Below the pieces are notes generated by a model. That model saw only the letters and a list, made by a program, of their open reading frames with translations, was not told where the DNA came from and did not search any database. Positions 10,214 to 24,943 of a stretch of 64,000 nt of DNA are shown here, one piece after another. Where the stretch lies: positions 2,852,001 through 2,916,000 of the forward strand of contig JAQGEQ010000380.1 in the NCBI GenBank assembly GCA_034620365.1, read 5' to 3'. Every line of letters begins with the position of its first letter. The stretch's first letter is position 1. Source of the DNA: Pegea sp. RAD2-039 (Eukaryota > Chordata > Thaliacea > Salpida > Salpidae). The position numbers and the translations under genes were made by a program.

Positions 10214-13200
10214 AGATTGTAAAATAATTAAGGAAATTTGAAATATTCAAATGTGAAAATCAATTCACTGAAATCAATTCACTTTCGATTTATTTGAGTT
10301 TGATCAGATTTTTAAAGGTTATGAATTAAAAGTTCCCTCAATAAACTAGTGTATTAAGAAATAAGTTCAGTTTTACTTTGAAATTAGTTTGAAATAACTT
10401 AAAAAATACATTTAGATATTTTAAATAATTGTCTCAAATCTTACATAATGTGTTCACAAATTGAAATCAAAAGTTAGATTGAAAAGTTATTTGTTTCTTG
10501 GCGAGAACCTAAATCTGAAATCTTTCAACTTAAAAACTTATCTTTGTAGAGAGATTTTTACTTAAAAAAGCCCGAAGAAGAGAAATTTACATCAATACTT
10601 TAATTTGTTTTCAAATATTTTTTCGTCTAACAACCTTTTAAAATAATAAACACTTTGATTCATTCTTAATTTTGAAAATGTTTTAATTGAGTTTTCTTCA
10701 ACAATTGACTGATTTATTTTTTATTAACTTTAAAGTTAGTATGCAAAAATCAATCATAATTTTGGCTGTTATAAAATGCTGTAAAATTTTTCTAAATTAG
10801 TTGATCAAAAATTTTAGAAATTTTAAAAACATGAATTATAAGGGGAATTTTTATTCTTTATTTCATTCATCGTGAATTGTAAAATTAAATATTGTAGTAG
10901 TTTTTAGTGAAAATAGTACAGAGTATAAAAGATAAAGAAAGTTTACAAGACGTGACTAAAATTCAATTTTACACATGAGTAAATACAAGGCCCTAAATTA
11001 TTTGCAAAAAAAAATGTTTTGCAAAAATAACTATTTTTTGCTTAAATTTTTTTATTATATGTGTCCTTTTTGAAAAAAAAAAACTTATTATGATGATTTA
11101 ATGTTCAAGAAGATTTGTACAAATACTTCTTAAAGTTGCATATGTTTTTCTAAAATAAGCTTATCGGCTGAAGCTTAATTATTTTTTTTAGATATTCTTA
11201 TAAAAAATTGATACACAGACCTAATGTCCTTGTTGCTAAGTCTGCTAATTTGTTATTGTTTTAGTACATATAAATTATATTTAATCATTAAAAATGAACT
11301 TGATGCCTTTTCTTCTGTTGGGGTTAACCGGTAAAATAGAAACATAATTTCAAAAATACTTGAAGCTGCTGAATACTTAATTTCAAACAAACAAGGCTGT
11401 CAACCTCAAAGTAATTAATTAATCGAAATTTTTGTAAAACTAAAAGCTTGTTTCATATCAAATATGTTAAATTTGCTTTATTAGAATATTTTATAAAGAG
11501 CAAACTTAGTACCATCAAGATAGGTGCTTTGTATCTTCTAGACAACCAAGCAAAAGATTTGTCTGTAAAACAATCGTATTTTACTTGCTTTAGTTGAGCA
11601 GAAAGTTTTTGTAGTTTGATGCCTGATATTGATCTAACTGCTTTAATTAAATTTTAGTGCTGTATAGAGGCATAAGAACAATATTTTTCTTGGAGTCTGA
11701 TTTACAGTAAACAGTTTATAATATTTCACAGAAGTTAAATAATAATGAAATATCACTTGATAACAAATTATAAACATAGAATCCAAGTTTTACTTTTGTT
11801 TGCTGGCAAAAATTTATAAGTTGTTTTTTACTTGTTTGAAAAACATATAAAATTATCTTCATATGAACTTTGCTTTGCATATCAGGTATTTATTAACTCT
11901 AAGGATTATCTTCAAATATGTTTTATATTGTAAATATTGTTTAGCTTTTTTTGCTTTTAATTTTTTACCTGAAGTTCAAACAATTTCTTATAACTAAACA
12001 AATCATTCACAATATAAATTTTTTTCTTTAATCCTACTGTCTTACAAGTAAACTAAATTATATAAAATTATAAATGTTTAATCGTTGTACAAAAAGAGTT
12101 GTAACACCATTCTCACAAAGGTTTAAGTTGACACCAGCTTCAGTTTTGTGAGATGAGGTAACAATTCAAAGCAGGACCAACGCTTTCAGAAGAATGTGTT
12201 TTTTTTGAAAGTTAAACCTATAATCAAAACTTCGTATCTTCTATTTAAGAGTTAAATTGCCTAACTAAAAAGGTTTACATTATAGTTTTAATAAACAAGC
12301 GAAGAAGAACAATTATACAAGATTAGATCCCACTGAAAATTACAGATATTTGCCAATACTTAGAAATATTTGGTTGTTTTAGTTTGGACATTACAATTTA
12401 GATATTTGGTTTTATAAGTAGAAGAAAATATAGCGTCACTGAATTATGAATGTAAGTATTTAGTGATAGTCAACAGAAAGGTTTTATTTTTTACGCTAAA
12501 TTGCTCTTGCAAAAGCTGAAAAACATTTTTACAAATAGCTCAGATGTTTGAAATTGAAAAAAAGTTGTACAAAATCTATTTTCATCAAAGTTAAGCTTTC
12601 ATCCGATGAAAAAAGGCCTAGTTGTTACGGTTTTGAACATAATAGATATGATAAGTATGAACTAAGACTTATTTTGTGAAAATGCTTGATTGTACAGTTT
12701 TAATAAAAATGATATTTTTCCATGTGAAATTGGATATAAACAAACGATTACTACAAAAAAAATCAGTAATTAATAACTGTTTATAAATCAGTATTTATTT
12801 TGGTAAATATATTTTGCTCAAAATGTATTCAGTTGGACATATACAGTTGTAGTAGTCTTACACACTTGATATTTTCTCAAGCAAATTTAATTTTAATGAA
12901 GAACTCCTTATAAGGAAAAGTTAAACTTGACGAGTTTATTTCAAAAATTTTCGCGATACATTTCTTAAACAAACTTTTGCAGACAAGCCTCCACATAAGT
13001 AACCTCATATAACACCATAGAAAAAGTTCTTCTTCTATGTTATCACTTGACTTTTATCATTAATGACAGTAAAAAGATACTTTGAACACATTAAGCCAAA
13101 CAATTTCAATTTTTATACATTACATTAAATAAATTATGAGGTTAAACTCAAAACAAGATGTTGATTTGATCTTCTTAACGTTTTCGTAAGTGAAAAGAAT

Positions 13201-16200
13201 TTATTTTCCTATTAGTACATCAAATAATGTCTACCAGTTATCTTGGTCGTATTGCCTAAATTTGCTGTTTGGGTTGGGCTTGTTTAAAACTCATTACACT
13301 GAAGGCTATAATGAATAACAAACTCTTTTGAACCTTTAGATAATCCTCAAACATTAATGGGAAACCATTCAAGCATAAATATTTAATCAAAAAGCGAAGA
13401 CTTCAAAAGATGAAAACGGAAATGCAACTAAAATTGATTACGTCAAAACTGATAAATTTTTGGTGCCACTATTATTTTTATTATAATTACTGCTTTGATA
13501 CCTATTTTTATATCAGGCATTTAAAAAAAAAAAACTAAAAAAAATTAAACTGTAAACAAAGCGGTTGCCACGTTAACAAAGTATTTCATTTTTATTATTA
13601 TTTGGTGTTTAAAAAACAAATCAAAGTAAAGGAAAAAAAGTTGAACGACTTGTTTAAAATATGTAAAAACATTTGATTTTCAAAGATAGAATATCTAAAG
13701 CATCATTAGATTGACATCATTAAAAAAGTGATTAATCAAATCTTTGTATATGAAAGTACTGGCTTTCATATGAGCCCACTATGTAAAACTAATTTGTTGA
13801 AAATACTTAGACAAAGAAAGAAGTTGTAAGCATGTTTAAAAATAAAATGATTGACAAAATATAGTAGAAGAAGCCTGCAGGCAATCATAGCGAATAAAAA
13901 ACACCATTGTTATTTTTATGTTAAAATTATGTTTTCGATAAATTCGGTCGATTGTAACTATTAAATAATTTAACAAGGTTAAGTTGTAAGAAGCAACATT
14001 AATTTTTAAAATCAACCTATACCATCTGATACTTGTTTTGTAATTCTTATTCATAAAATATTGATAGTCAGTTAACTAATAAGTTTTATTAGGATATACA
14101 ACCCGCAACAGTTATTTCACATTTGACAAACTTTCTATCTTAGTTCAAAACATTAATTTAATTATTGTAAAGTTGTTGAAACACAATTATAAAATCCAAA
14201 ATATTTGCAAAATCTCTTCAAAGTTTCAGCAGTTTAACTGGTTTAAAACGTCAATAGAAACTTTATCTAGCATTTTAAAATAAACGTTAAAAAATTATTG
14301 ATGAAATATCATAATTTATTTCGTTTTTTTGCTGCTTAAGGCAACATAAAATCGTTTTATAATAGTTTTGTATGGCATATCCACTACTTTATGTTATTTT
14401 AAAATACGAAGATATATAAAACCTTTCTTCAATATTTTGTTAGAAATATAATTCCAATTTTTAAGATCAAAATAAGAGCTACATTTATATAACTTTTTAA
14501 GTAATTAATTCGAAATTTTAACAACTGTTACTATAAACTACATTTAATAGCTCAAAACTTTGTTGAAAGTTTAGTAAAACTAAACTTTTATTAGCATATC
14601 AAGTTTTGAAGCAATTTTTCTTATTATTTTCATCGTTCAACAACAAAATATGTTAAATGCTTAGTAGCTAGAGGCTGTGTTGATTTCATCCAATAAAATT
14701 GAGTTACAGCAAACTACTGTTAGCAATAGTCGATTAACTAAACAATTTAAGTTTCAAATAATATTTCTTTAATGAAATAATCTCATAAGGTTGAAAAAGG
14801 TACTGTTTAAAACTGTTTTTAATCCAATTACAGTTCGAAGTATTTAATTTGAATAAAACTTAAATAAAAAACAACTTGAGATTTTCTTAAAGAAAAAAAA
14901 TATGCAAAGAATTCATTTAATCAGCTCGCTTTATTTTATCTACTGCTTATAAAATATGTGTTTTTATATAAAAATTTTTTACCAAATATAAAAAAGTCGT
15001 TTTTTAAAGTGCTTATAAGTTTTATCAAACTAAACTTTATTTATTTATTTTATACAATAAATATTAAAAGATACTTTGTGAATATTTTAAATGAATTTAA
15101 ATCTGCAGTTGAAATATATTTTTCACCTTTTATTCGGTAATTTAATTTAAAAGAAAATTCATTTAAAATCACTGAAATGGTGTTGTAATATGAATGCAAT
15201 AAATTTGAACTCCTAATTATGAGATTATAGTTAAAGAACTAATCATAAAATTAGCTTAGAAAGTTCTAATACTACAATAAAAGTTTCTTTTTTAATTTCC
15301 AGCTAAAAAGAGAAAAAAAAATATTATAAACATTATTTATGTAGTTATTACTTGAAATTAACTTTTATCTATAGACATGGAGTACCTAAGTTTTTGCAAT
15401 AAAGTTCATTAGAAATCTTATCTATAGTACTTAACAAAATCAATCTTTCTTTATATTTAATTCTACCCTAAAATTAAAAATCAGTTGCATTGCTGTACTT
15501 GCGTATAAAGAAAGTAATTTATTTATTAATATATATAAAGAATTTTTACAATGTATAAAACTGATTGATATGATTTGTTAAAAAGTATTGAAGATATAGA
15601 CTAGCAGAGAGTTTGTGATTGTAAGGAAAATTCTTTGAACGTTAATGTTTTCTTTAAATTCACTAAAATTAGTGGTACCATTTAGTATTTGTATATTTTT
15701 AAATTTGTGAAAATTAGATTTTTTATTTTGAAATAGAATAATAAGGTTTCAAAGTAGAAAAATCATCTTTGATTATTGTTAGATCAAATTACAAAACGAA
15801 ATATTTTAAAGTTGAAGGTAGATTATTGTGTTATTTTTCGTGCTGAAGATTAGAAAACTAATCTATCCTTACGATATCATGCAACATATGAAGTAAGACT
15901 AAATTTCAGCCAGCATGTATAGATCAACAGTGATAAAACATATAAAAGGTAAGAATATGTAAATTCAACTTCACTTTTTTCTAAGTAAAGTTGATAAAGG
16001 ATCAATATCTTTAAATAAGAGCAAAAAGGCTGTTAAAAATTATTATTTAAAATAATGTAATTTAAGAAAACAATAAAGCCTATATTTTTAAAGTCTGAAA
16101 CTGTGTTAGGGTAATTTGTAGCTATGGTGAGCTATAAAATAATTGCGTTTAGAAGGTTGTGTAATTTTGTCTAAATCATTTTAGGAAATGAAATTTATAC

Positions 16201-19200
16201 GACTATAAAACTATAAGAAACAAAAAGATAGCGCAAAAAGCAATTCTATCTCACTGACAATTTATTTAAGATGGTTAAGTTTTCTTGTTTACAAAAGTAA
16301 CAACTTTATAGGTTTATCCAATAATTTTTAAAATTCTAAGTTACATAATTTACAAAAAATGTTTTGTGCGTGTAGTTAGTGTGGTATAAACTGATACGCC
16401 CAAAGTAAAAAAAGCTTGTTTAAATGTCTATATTTGATTAAATGTGTTCAGTATTTACAATATCAATCAAAAAAATTAATCAAAAAAATTAATAATTATT
16501 TGAAAACTTATCAAAAAGTGAGATTACGTCATCATAAAAAATTGAAAGTATTACAAAACTACAAAATAGAAATATTTTTAACTGTTAGTAATGTAATGAT
16601 TATTTTCTTATATATATTAGTGTTACGAAACTACATAACGATGCTAAATTTACCATATAATTGCCACCTGAAAATATGTTGTTCTTAAACCTCACTTAGT
16701 TTTAGCTGCAGACTTTAGTTTCTAACAATTTCACTGAAAACTAAATGGAAATGTTTAATTTGCTGGAGTAGTAATCTAGCTTTTCCTTTCAGTTAACTTA
16801 GTTTCAAAACATTTAACAAAAAAGGAAACTTTAAAACAATTCCATTTTTTGTAATTAGTAAAAAATAATTTTATCTAACATCAAATAATATGATAGAATA
16901 ATAGATTTTAATAACTTTTATTACAGTTTTTTAATCTGTTGGTCTCGGTAGAAATCTAATCTGGTTTTAGATATTAGTATTTGACTTAGTCTTTGTCTTA
17001 CTAAAGTTTCAAATCGTGTAACCTTAGTTTATTCAAAATGTGGTTAGTAACAAGTCTATGATGCCTTACTTAAAATCTCTAGTGTTTTTAGGTCTGTACT
17101 TGACTCTTCAATTGAGTTGTTTTACTCTTTTCTGACTTTGCAAAGATTCAAAATTTTTTTTAAAACTGAAAAATTGTTTAATACCCAATTTCATGGTAAT
17201 TTTGAATTTGTTTAATAAGTAGTTTTAGTGAAAATATCAAAACTACTTTATAGGCTTGAATTAAATTGTGTTAAAAAGCTTATAGCTTTCGAAATAAAGG
17301 TTGTTAAATCTCTGGTTTCTTGCTTAAGCATTTAAAATAGTGCCTTTCTTCTTATAAAGTATTTAAGTGCTAACTATTATCTGTGTTAAAAACTGTTTTA
17401 AGTGAATGTTTAATCAGCTTGTTAAAGCTTAAACTGATCTGTAAATTGCTTCTAACACTTAAGAAAACTATTAGTTATGTTAGAGTATGAGTCTAAAAAT
17501 ACATAACTGGGCTTAAATATAGGACTTTTTACATTTATTCGATTTTTTTAAAAAGAGAAGTTATTGTCTATCTTCAACTTAAAAAAATGTTATAAGTGCT
17601 TTATATCTTAAATCATTTGCAGCGTTAAAAAAAACTACTACCAAGCAAACTAATTGAAGGTTTACGCAAGTATTTGATGACTACATGTAAATATCAAAGC
17701 AAATTTTACTTTTTCAATATCTTGAAAAATATTGATAGTCAATTATTGAAAGTGTACTTTACAATTTTATAAAAATAAACGCTTTATGAGTTGAAATCTA
17801 ATATCAAAACAATATTGGTTATTTAGTTATGTTTAAAAGTGTACAGATAGCAAAGAAAACATTGTACTGATTGTCGTTCTAGTATTGCTAGTAAAAAAAA
17901 CATAAAATCGTTTATATACTCATGCGCCTACAACCAGTTTTGTAGAATATACAATAACATGAACGTTTGTTTTTCAAAATCACAGTTTATTGAACAAAAC
18001 TTATTTTGACCCAGTATTTAAAATTCTACTTTTTGTATAAATACGTGAAGTCAATTCTAAAAATAGTTTATAAAATCTGAATTAAGTTATAAACATTTAC
18101 AATTCAACTTTATACATTGCAGTTTATCTGAAGACTTATTTGCAGATTAATTATCAATTTAATAATCAAATTCTAATTAAATTGTTATAAACTTGCTTAT
18201 ATACCATCATTTTTATTGAACTTGGTTTTTATTGAATGAACCACTATTTAACCACTATGGTAATGACTGATGTATGCTTTAAACTGAATTTTTACATTTT
18301 GATTATCAGTGATAACATCAGTAGTAAAACATTTTCTTACTAAATCTACTTTTAGGTTATAAGCGTGAGTTGATTTTGTGATTAATTTATTTGAAATAAG
18401 ACTATAATCTGATCAGATTGAAATTCTTTCATAATTAGTAACAACCCATCTATTGTCTAAGTTCTTACACAAAGTATCTTTTTATTAACCGCAAAATCTG
18501 ATCTTAAAACACAGCTCTTAGCATCTGATTATAAAGTAGTTTTTGATAATGTAAAATGTTGAACTCTGATCTCTAAGCATTTTGTAAGCGCAAAATGCTG
18601 ATTTAACTACACTCTTACTAAAGTTTGTAAAATTTTAATTAACTTCAAATATGAGAAAATTGATAAGCTTAAAAATTTGCATTTTAGAGAGCAATCATTG
18701 ATTACTTATTATAATAGTTAATTAATAACTACTTTATTATCAGTAATTACTACTCTTTCAGCTTGCTTGCTACTAGTGACTGTCTTATGACTCGATGTTA
18801 GTACCAACTGGGTTCTAGCTCACCAAGCAAAATCTTTGTCTAAAAATGTTATCAGAGTTAAGTTGTTTTAACCTAACTTTATTTAACCGAAAAGTTTAAA
18901 AGACTGCTACTAAATTAATTTAACTTATTTTCATTCAAATTTGTTGTCTAATCGAAGTTTTAAACATTTTTTTAGAAATTAAAACTAAACTTGTGCCACT
19001 AAATAGAAACAATATATCAAAGAACTTTCGGTTTATAAATTAAATTTATCTTTTAAAGTTTTCTTTATTTCTCAGTTTTAGAATTTTACCAATTTGAAAA
19101 AAAACTGCTTAATAGTATCTATGACTATAAAAGCGTTAAAAAGTTTTTATTTTTCTGATGCTAAAAATAAAAACACTCAATTTGCTTTATTTATTTTGGC

Positions 19201-22200
19201 TTACACCAAACGATAAAGGGGTATACCACATAAGAATTACAAAACAATTATAATGGTTGTAAGGTAAATTCTAGAAACTTACATTTTCGATGATAATTTT
19301 TTTTAAATAGCTTAAAATGTTTACAGGTAAAGTATTCAAATTTTATTAACAAATTTTATTTATAACGGTTTTTTAAAATTGTTTACATATAACTTAATTA
19401 TAGTGAAAGGTTGAATGCAGATAAAAAGAATATGCAATATTACTGCAACTACAGAAAATAAGAAATAGTTATATGGAAAACTAATTTCTGAAATTTAAAA
19501 TAGTTTAAGCAAATTATATCTCGTAAAATAATTAAAAAAAAGTGTACTTTTATATATTTAATCTTTTAATATCTTTCTTACACGACTAACTTATTATACA
19601 AAAATAACTCTCAAAAATTGTCTTTTTTTTGTTTTGAAATCTTGCCCTAGCTTGGTTTTAAATAGTAATGAAACTTTAAGTTGTTTATTTGATTGTAGCA
19701 TCTTTGTATGAAGAGAGTAAAAACGTAAAGATATTGTAATAAAAAACTTACTCAAATAAATTTATGTCTCACGGAAAACCTATGAATTCGAAAAATAGAA
19801 ATATCTGAGTAAACAAACGTTTATTTTGACTTAATTTAAAAAGTTTAATTTTTTCTTTTTGTTCATTCTTATGGTTGCTTCATAATGAACTTTATATATA
19901 AATATTTATTTGTTTAAAAGTTTATATCGACCATAAGTAAGGATGGTGCTTGAATTATAAAACTAAAGTGCTTTAATTTAATTTTTTATCCCAAATTTAG
20001 TACATACACTTCTTACTATATGGATGTAGTATAAGAATGTGTTTGCGTTTAAATGATATTATATACCTTCTAAAAATTATTAATTGAAAAACTTTAATTG
20101 AAATTATTTGTCAAATGCTGCATTAAATCAGTCAAACATTTAGATAAAGTATTATCTTGCTCGTGATAGTGAAATTAGGATTAGTTTTTGTTGAAGGCAG
20201 ATTGTTTTTTTTGTAGAGTTAAAGCTTATAAGTTTCCATAGTTTCGTTTTTGTACTTTTGAGAAAAAAATTTCACAATTCTATAAGACACATTGAACACT
20301 TAATAAAAACGAATTTGAAAAATTTCTTTAAAAATTTTTTATAAATAGCCATTGAAAACTGTTCACGAAAACCTCTAAATATAAACTTTGTGTTTTAGTA
20401 GGTAGAAAGTTATAAATGTATCTTAATCTTTTATAACTTCAGTCTAACCCTTTTGAAAGTTGAGTAACTGACTTTCTAACAAAACTTATTTTTATCTATA
20501 CTTATTTTTGATTTTTTTGATATAATAGATTCATCGATTTTAGAAATTTATAAGTCCATCTAAGGTTATTTTTTTGTTTTTTAATGTTTTTTTTTGTAAC
20601 CCTCTTAAAATATATTTCGAACTAAATATAAAAAATTAAGAAGCACAAATATAAGTTTATAATTTAGAGTATTATATCAAAAAATAGCTGTAGACACGTT
20701 TACTTGACAAAACTTTACTAAACAAAAAGTTTTCAGATGTGAACTACAACAAAGTGAACTTTAAGTAACATTTTTTCTAATACAAAGCTTTTTTACATGT
20801 AATAAATATCCATATGTCTATTTCTATTAGTCACTATTTTACATTTTCTGATTATTCGCTTTTGTTTCCCAATGTTCTGTAACATAAGGCAGTGTAAAAG
20901 CTTCGATCTTAGGCTTATTATATATACTTTATGTGACGTTTTTTCTCAGTCGCAAGCTGCAAATATACAAGAAAAACATTTTGTGCTAACCAGTTGATGC
21001 AGAAAACCAATTTCATAAACTAACTTGTATTTGCCAGGAAGGTTTTTGAAAGTTAATTTGCTATTAGTCATATATTCTAAAGCTGTTTTTCCACATTTTT
21101 TCGTTTAACAAAACCATTACGCCGCTAGATTACTCAAAAACTTGAATTAGAAGAAGTTAATTGAGTTTGAAACACATTTCAAACAAATTTTTCTGCTTAG
21201 GTATAGGCTTAGGCTTCTAAATATACTTTTTCTAAGTTATTCTACATTTTAAAAATAAGTTTATGAAAATTTCTTTTTTTAGATCGAACAGCATATAATC
21301 AGCTTAAAAATTCGCACAAATTAAGTATTGTCCCACAATTTCCTTTCAACCTAAAAATCATTTTTGAGACGTATTAGCTCTATCATGGCATTAGCTTCAG
21401 TTGCTTTGTACATTTGAGCATTAGTAGTAAGATGTGTTTGTGTTTTTTTAACGTAGTACTGTTGATAGGAAAGTATTATAGTGCAAGGTAAAAAACAATT
21501 TATTCAGTTTTTCTATTCTATGATTAAATCAGTTTTGCTTATGTTGAAAATCAAAAGTTTTCTTTAGATGGCAAACAAGTGCAAAGTCTCTTAGTACTTT
21601 ATACTCAACCAATTAATCAGAGATAGTAGATTCAATTTATATTATTCTTTCGGCTTTACACATTTATGTACGCCACATTACAACATATAACAATTAAGTA
21701 ATTGAATAAACCTTTTATCTGTCTTTGTTATTAAATATTTACATATTTTCTAAACTGTTGTTATTTTACTAAACAATCATTAGAATATAATAGACATCAA
21801 GCTTCTTGTAATTTAATTTTAAAAAGATAAATTTTACTTGTACCGAAATCTTTTTAATAATATTCTTCTTGATGTTTAAACTTCAAACAGAAACGCCTTT
21901 AATCGATTCAGTAAAAAGATGTGCTTGATTCTGGCTTTGATTGTAATTTTTTAAAAATTACAAAACTATTCTTGATGAAAGAAATCTTACTTGAAGGTCG
22001 AATTAGAAAATATATTTTATCGAAATTTTATGGTACAAATGAAAATATATGGATTTATTTAATTTGTTGAAAAAAAATATAAATACAAATAAATTATTTC
22101 AAAAATGTGTTTACAGGCCTTATAAAATTTTTTCTTAAATAGATTCAACATTTGTGTTTAACAGTTTATTGGAAGTTTTATTTTTTAATCTCGACGCTTT

Positions 22201-24370
22201 GAAGTCTGCGAATTTGCAACACTGAGAATTTATTTTTTTTCAATAGCCCGTCATAAGTTACATAATATATGACACAAAACCTTAGAGTATGAAAGAAGAA
22301 GTTTGTTTACACTAAAGGTAAAGTATAATTGTTGATAAAGCTTTATTGAGTTTTTAAACTTGAATTAACATTAGAGTCACAATACATAAGTCAATCCTTT
22401 TTGAAAGAGTAAAATTATCCAAAAAATTTTTATTTATTTTTTTCTATTTAATTTTTTATTAAGAAAAGTTTTATTTTTATTTTTGTTGAACTTTGCTAAC
22501 ATTTGAGAGGTTTTAAAATATATTTCTTTCTTAAACTGTCTACTTTTTTGTTAGCTAAAAATACTCTAAGAGTTTAAAAATTTGTATAGTGTCGCTGAAA
22601 AGCAAGTTAAATATAATGATTAATTATTAACACCTTTCTTTATTTTGCTTAATATGTTAAAAAGGTGTTTTTGAAAAGTTTTTATTTTTTTCAGATACCA
22701 TATAACCGCACTATCTTAATTTAAAACAAAAGTAAATACAAATACGCAACAGATTAGCTAAAAAAGTCAAATATTTCATAACTTTTCTAATACCAGATAC
22801 TCAACTTTAAGTTATTGGTTCAAATTCACAAGTATAATTGTAAGTATGTGTCTGATTACGATTGAAAGATTTAAGCGGTTTGTATTTAGATAATATTTTT
22901 AAAATTTCTATAAAATATTGAAAATGCTTGCAACTATTTAAAGAACCACATTTACTTTCAGTAAGTAAGTTCTATTCAAAGAATAGTTTTTCAGTTTCTT
23001 GATTATATTTCAAAACGTTTTACGGAAATAGATTTTATTAAACTAATAATAAAGTAAAAGTATTTAGTTTTAAAGCTTTTTAAACAAATATTTATCGAAG
23101 CATTCACCCTAATTAAGAAATAATTTACGATTTGAAATACTACATTTTTATCAAAACATGTTGGAAAAAGATTTTCATGTGATAGATAACTTCAAATTTA
23201 TCGTGGGAACGAGAAAAACAGGTTATTTCAAACAGAAATCATATTAGACGCTTTTTACTACCGTACGTTCTACATCTGTCAATAACATTGAAGACTCGTG
23301 CAACTTTATCCCGTGGGTTCTTTTTTTCTACATCTGTTGGAAAGATTTAACTGAATTAGACGCAGTAAAAGCACAAGGCCAAGTTCTCCTGCTGTTATAG
23401 CTATTGGTGACAGGATACAAAATTATTGTGGAAGTTTTAAAGCATAAATTAAAGAATAAAGCGAAGTGATGCGTTTTATGGTTTTAAAGCTTATGGGAAT
23501 GTAAACGAATTTAAATTTTTGCTTTATTGTCACGTTGCTTTTGTCGGAAAGCTTGCAGCTGGTTAAAAGTTTCAGCTTTCAATTCCTCCAACCGTTAAAT
23601 ATTGATGTTACAATTTTGATATGCTGCCCGAGTATTAGAACTTTTTGGAAGTTGGAAGAAAACATTTCTTCCGAAAAGTTCTTTTATAGCTAATGTAGAA
23701 GTAAAAAACGAATCCTATTTTAAACTAAGTCAGCAGAAAGTTTATCAAAAATCTAATATGTAAATTCTTATGTAATGAAATTTCCTATATCTGTTTTGAT
23801 TATTTAAATAATTAAAGTTTATTTTTTGAGCTTTAAAATTCAATAATAAGTAGAAGTAGATGATGTTTTTTCCAATATGTAAGCTCTCATACATATTTCC
23901 TAATATCTTATGCAACCTTTTAGCTTCTGTTGCATAATATTCAGACATAAGTTATTCCATCTAACTTCAACAAACACTTTCTTGACGATCAAAACCATCT
24001 GAGTTATTTTCTTGAAGTTGTTTATGACATATACTTTCCGTGAAACATCGAAGCAGCAGGTGAGTTTTGAATATAGAAAATCAATTTAAAGATTATGTCC
24101 ACTTGTTTAAACTATACTTGATAACTGAGTCTGTGACAGATGTCAATAAAACTGTCAGCTTCATATAATTAACTAAACAAAAATTAGCCATTATGCGTCT
24201 ATTAGTCAGTAACTAAAACCTGTTACATGAAGTTAGAGTTCAAAAGTTTTCATCAACAAACTTTCTTAAGAGCTTTTACATTGAACGGAAATCCTTTATT
24301 TGTTCGGCATACAATTGTTTATAAACTACTGCGCAATAAGTCTAGAAAGAAATGAAAATCGTGGGCTACT
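10214..24370. other. Intergenic, no supportable gene
   Basis: About 14 kb of uniformly AT-rich sequence with homopolymer A/T runs. Open frames here are short, start with rare or no context and have biased K/N/I/F/Y/L composition expected of random AT-rich DNA. I recognise no protein family, RNA gene, terminal repeats or poly-A-tailed insertion. A modestly GC-richer patch near 23200-23420 contains CTACATCTGT twice (about 60 bp apart) but nothing interpretable. Confidence 0.6.
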
Positions 24371-24374
24371 ACTC

Positions 24375-24463
24375 ACCGCAATCACCACACCAGTCTGCGG
24401 TAGGGCGAGAAAGTGACCTTAAGTTAATCCTGACCACATAGATAAATGCGCTTATATTGTGGT
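24375..24463. promoter_or_regulatory. Five RUNX binding motifs in 89 bp, one next to a GATA site
   Basis: Sites in order are ACCGCA (24375), ACCACA (24384), TGCGGT (24396), ACCACA (24433) and TGTGGT (24458). The first three occupy 27 bp in mixed orientations. ACCACA at 24433 is one base from AGATAA at 24440, a RUNX-GATA pairing. In DNA of this composition a six-base site of this type is expected about once in several kilobases, so the clustering is very unlikely to be chance. Confidence 0.6.
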
Positions 24464-24911
24464 TGCTAAGTATTTGGGTTGATAATGCAAAGTTGCAGTT
24501 TTAAAGAACGCAGCAGTGAGCTGTTGCTGCTGTTTCGAATACAGTTTTGTTGTTGGATGAATAAAGAAAGAGAAATGGAAAGGAGAAGACCATTTCGCAC
24601 CAAACACACTTTTATGTCACCCGATCGAAGAGGCGACAGTCGGCCGAGTTGAACTTGAATCTGGCAGTGAAATTATTCATGCGTAACTGCACGCGTCATT
24701 TTCTCTCGCTTCTACCGTCTCCTCATCCTCCCTCTAACCTTCACCAACGAATATACGAAGAGAAGAGTCAGGAGCAAGCTGCAAAGCGTCGCTCTGAAAT
24801 AATTGAAGAGAGAAAAAATAGTGGTTTGTCTGAGAGTTCGGTGAAGACTTTTTCGTACTAACATTGATGTTGGCTTCGCTTATGCTTGAATTTAACGTGT
24901 TGTGGTATACG

Positions 24912-24943
24912 GCTCGCCACAATAGATGCATGTTATGGCGAGC
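24912..24943. repeat. GC-rich 8-bp hairpin in the RUNX-site island
   Basis: GCTCGCCA (24912-24919) is perfectly inverted as TGGCGAGC (24936-24943) around a 16-base loop containing ATGCAT. It lies just after the RUNX site at 24901. It could be a structured 5' leader element if this region is transcribed, or a palindromic protein-binding site. Confidence 0.5.

Noticed and set aside
16416-16688. 90-codon frame of I/K/N/L-rich composition
   Set aside because: Typical random AT-rich open frame with no recognisable motif; the same holds for other short frames between 10 and 47 kb.
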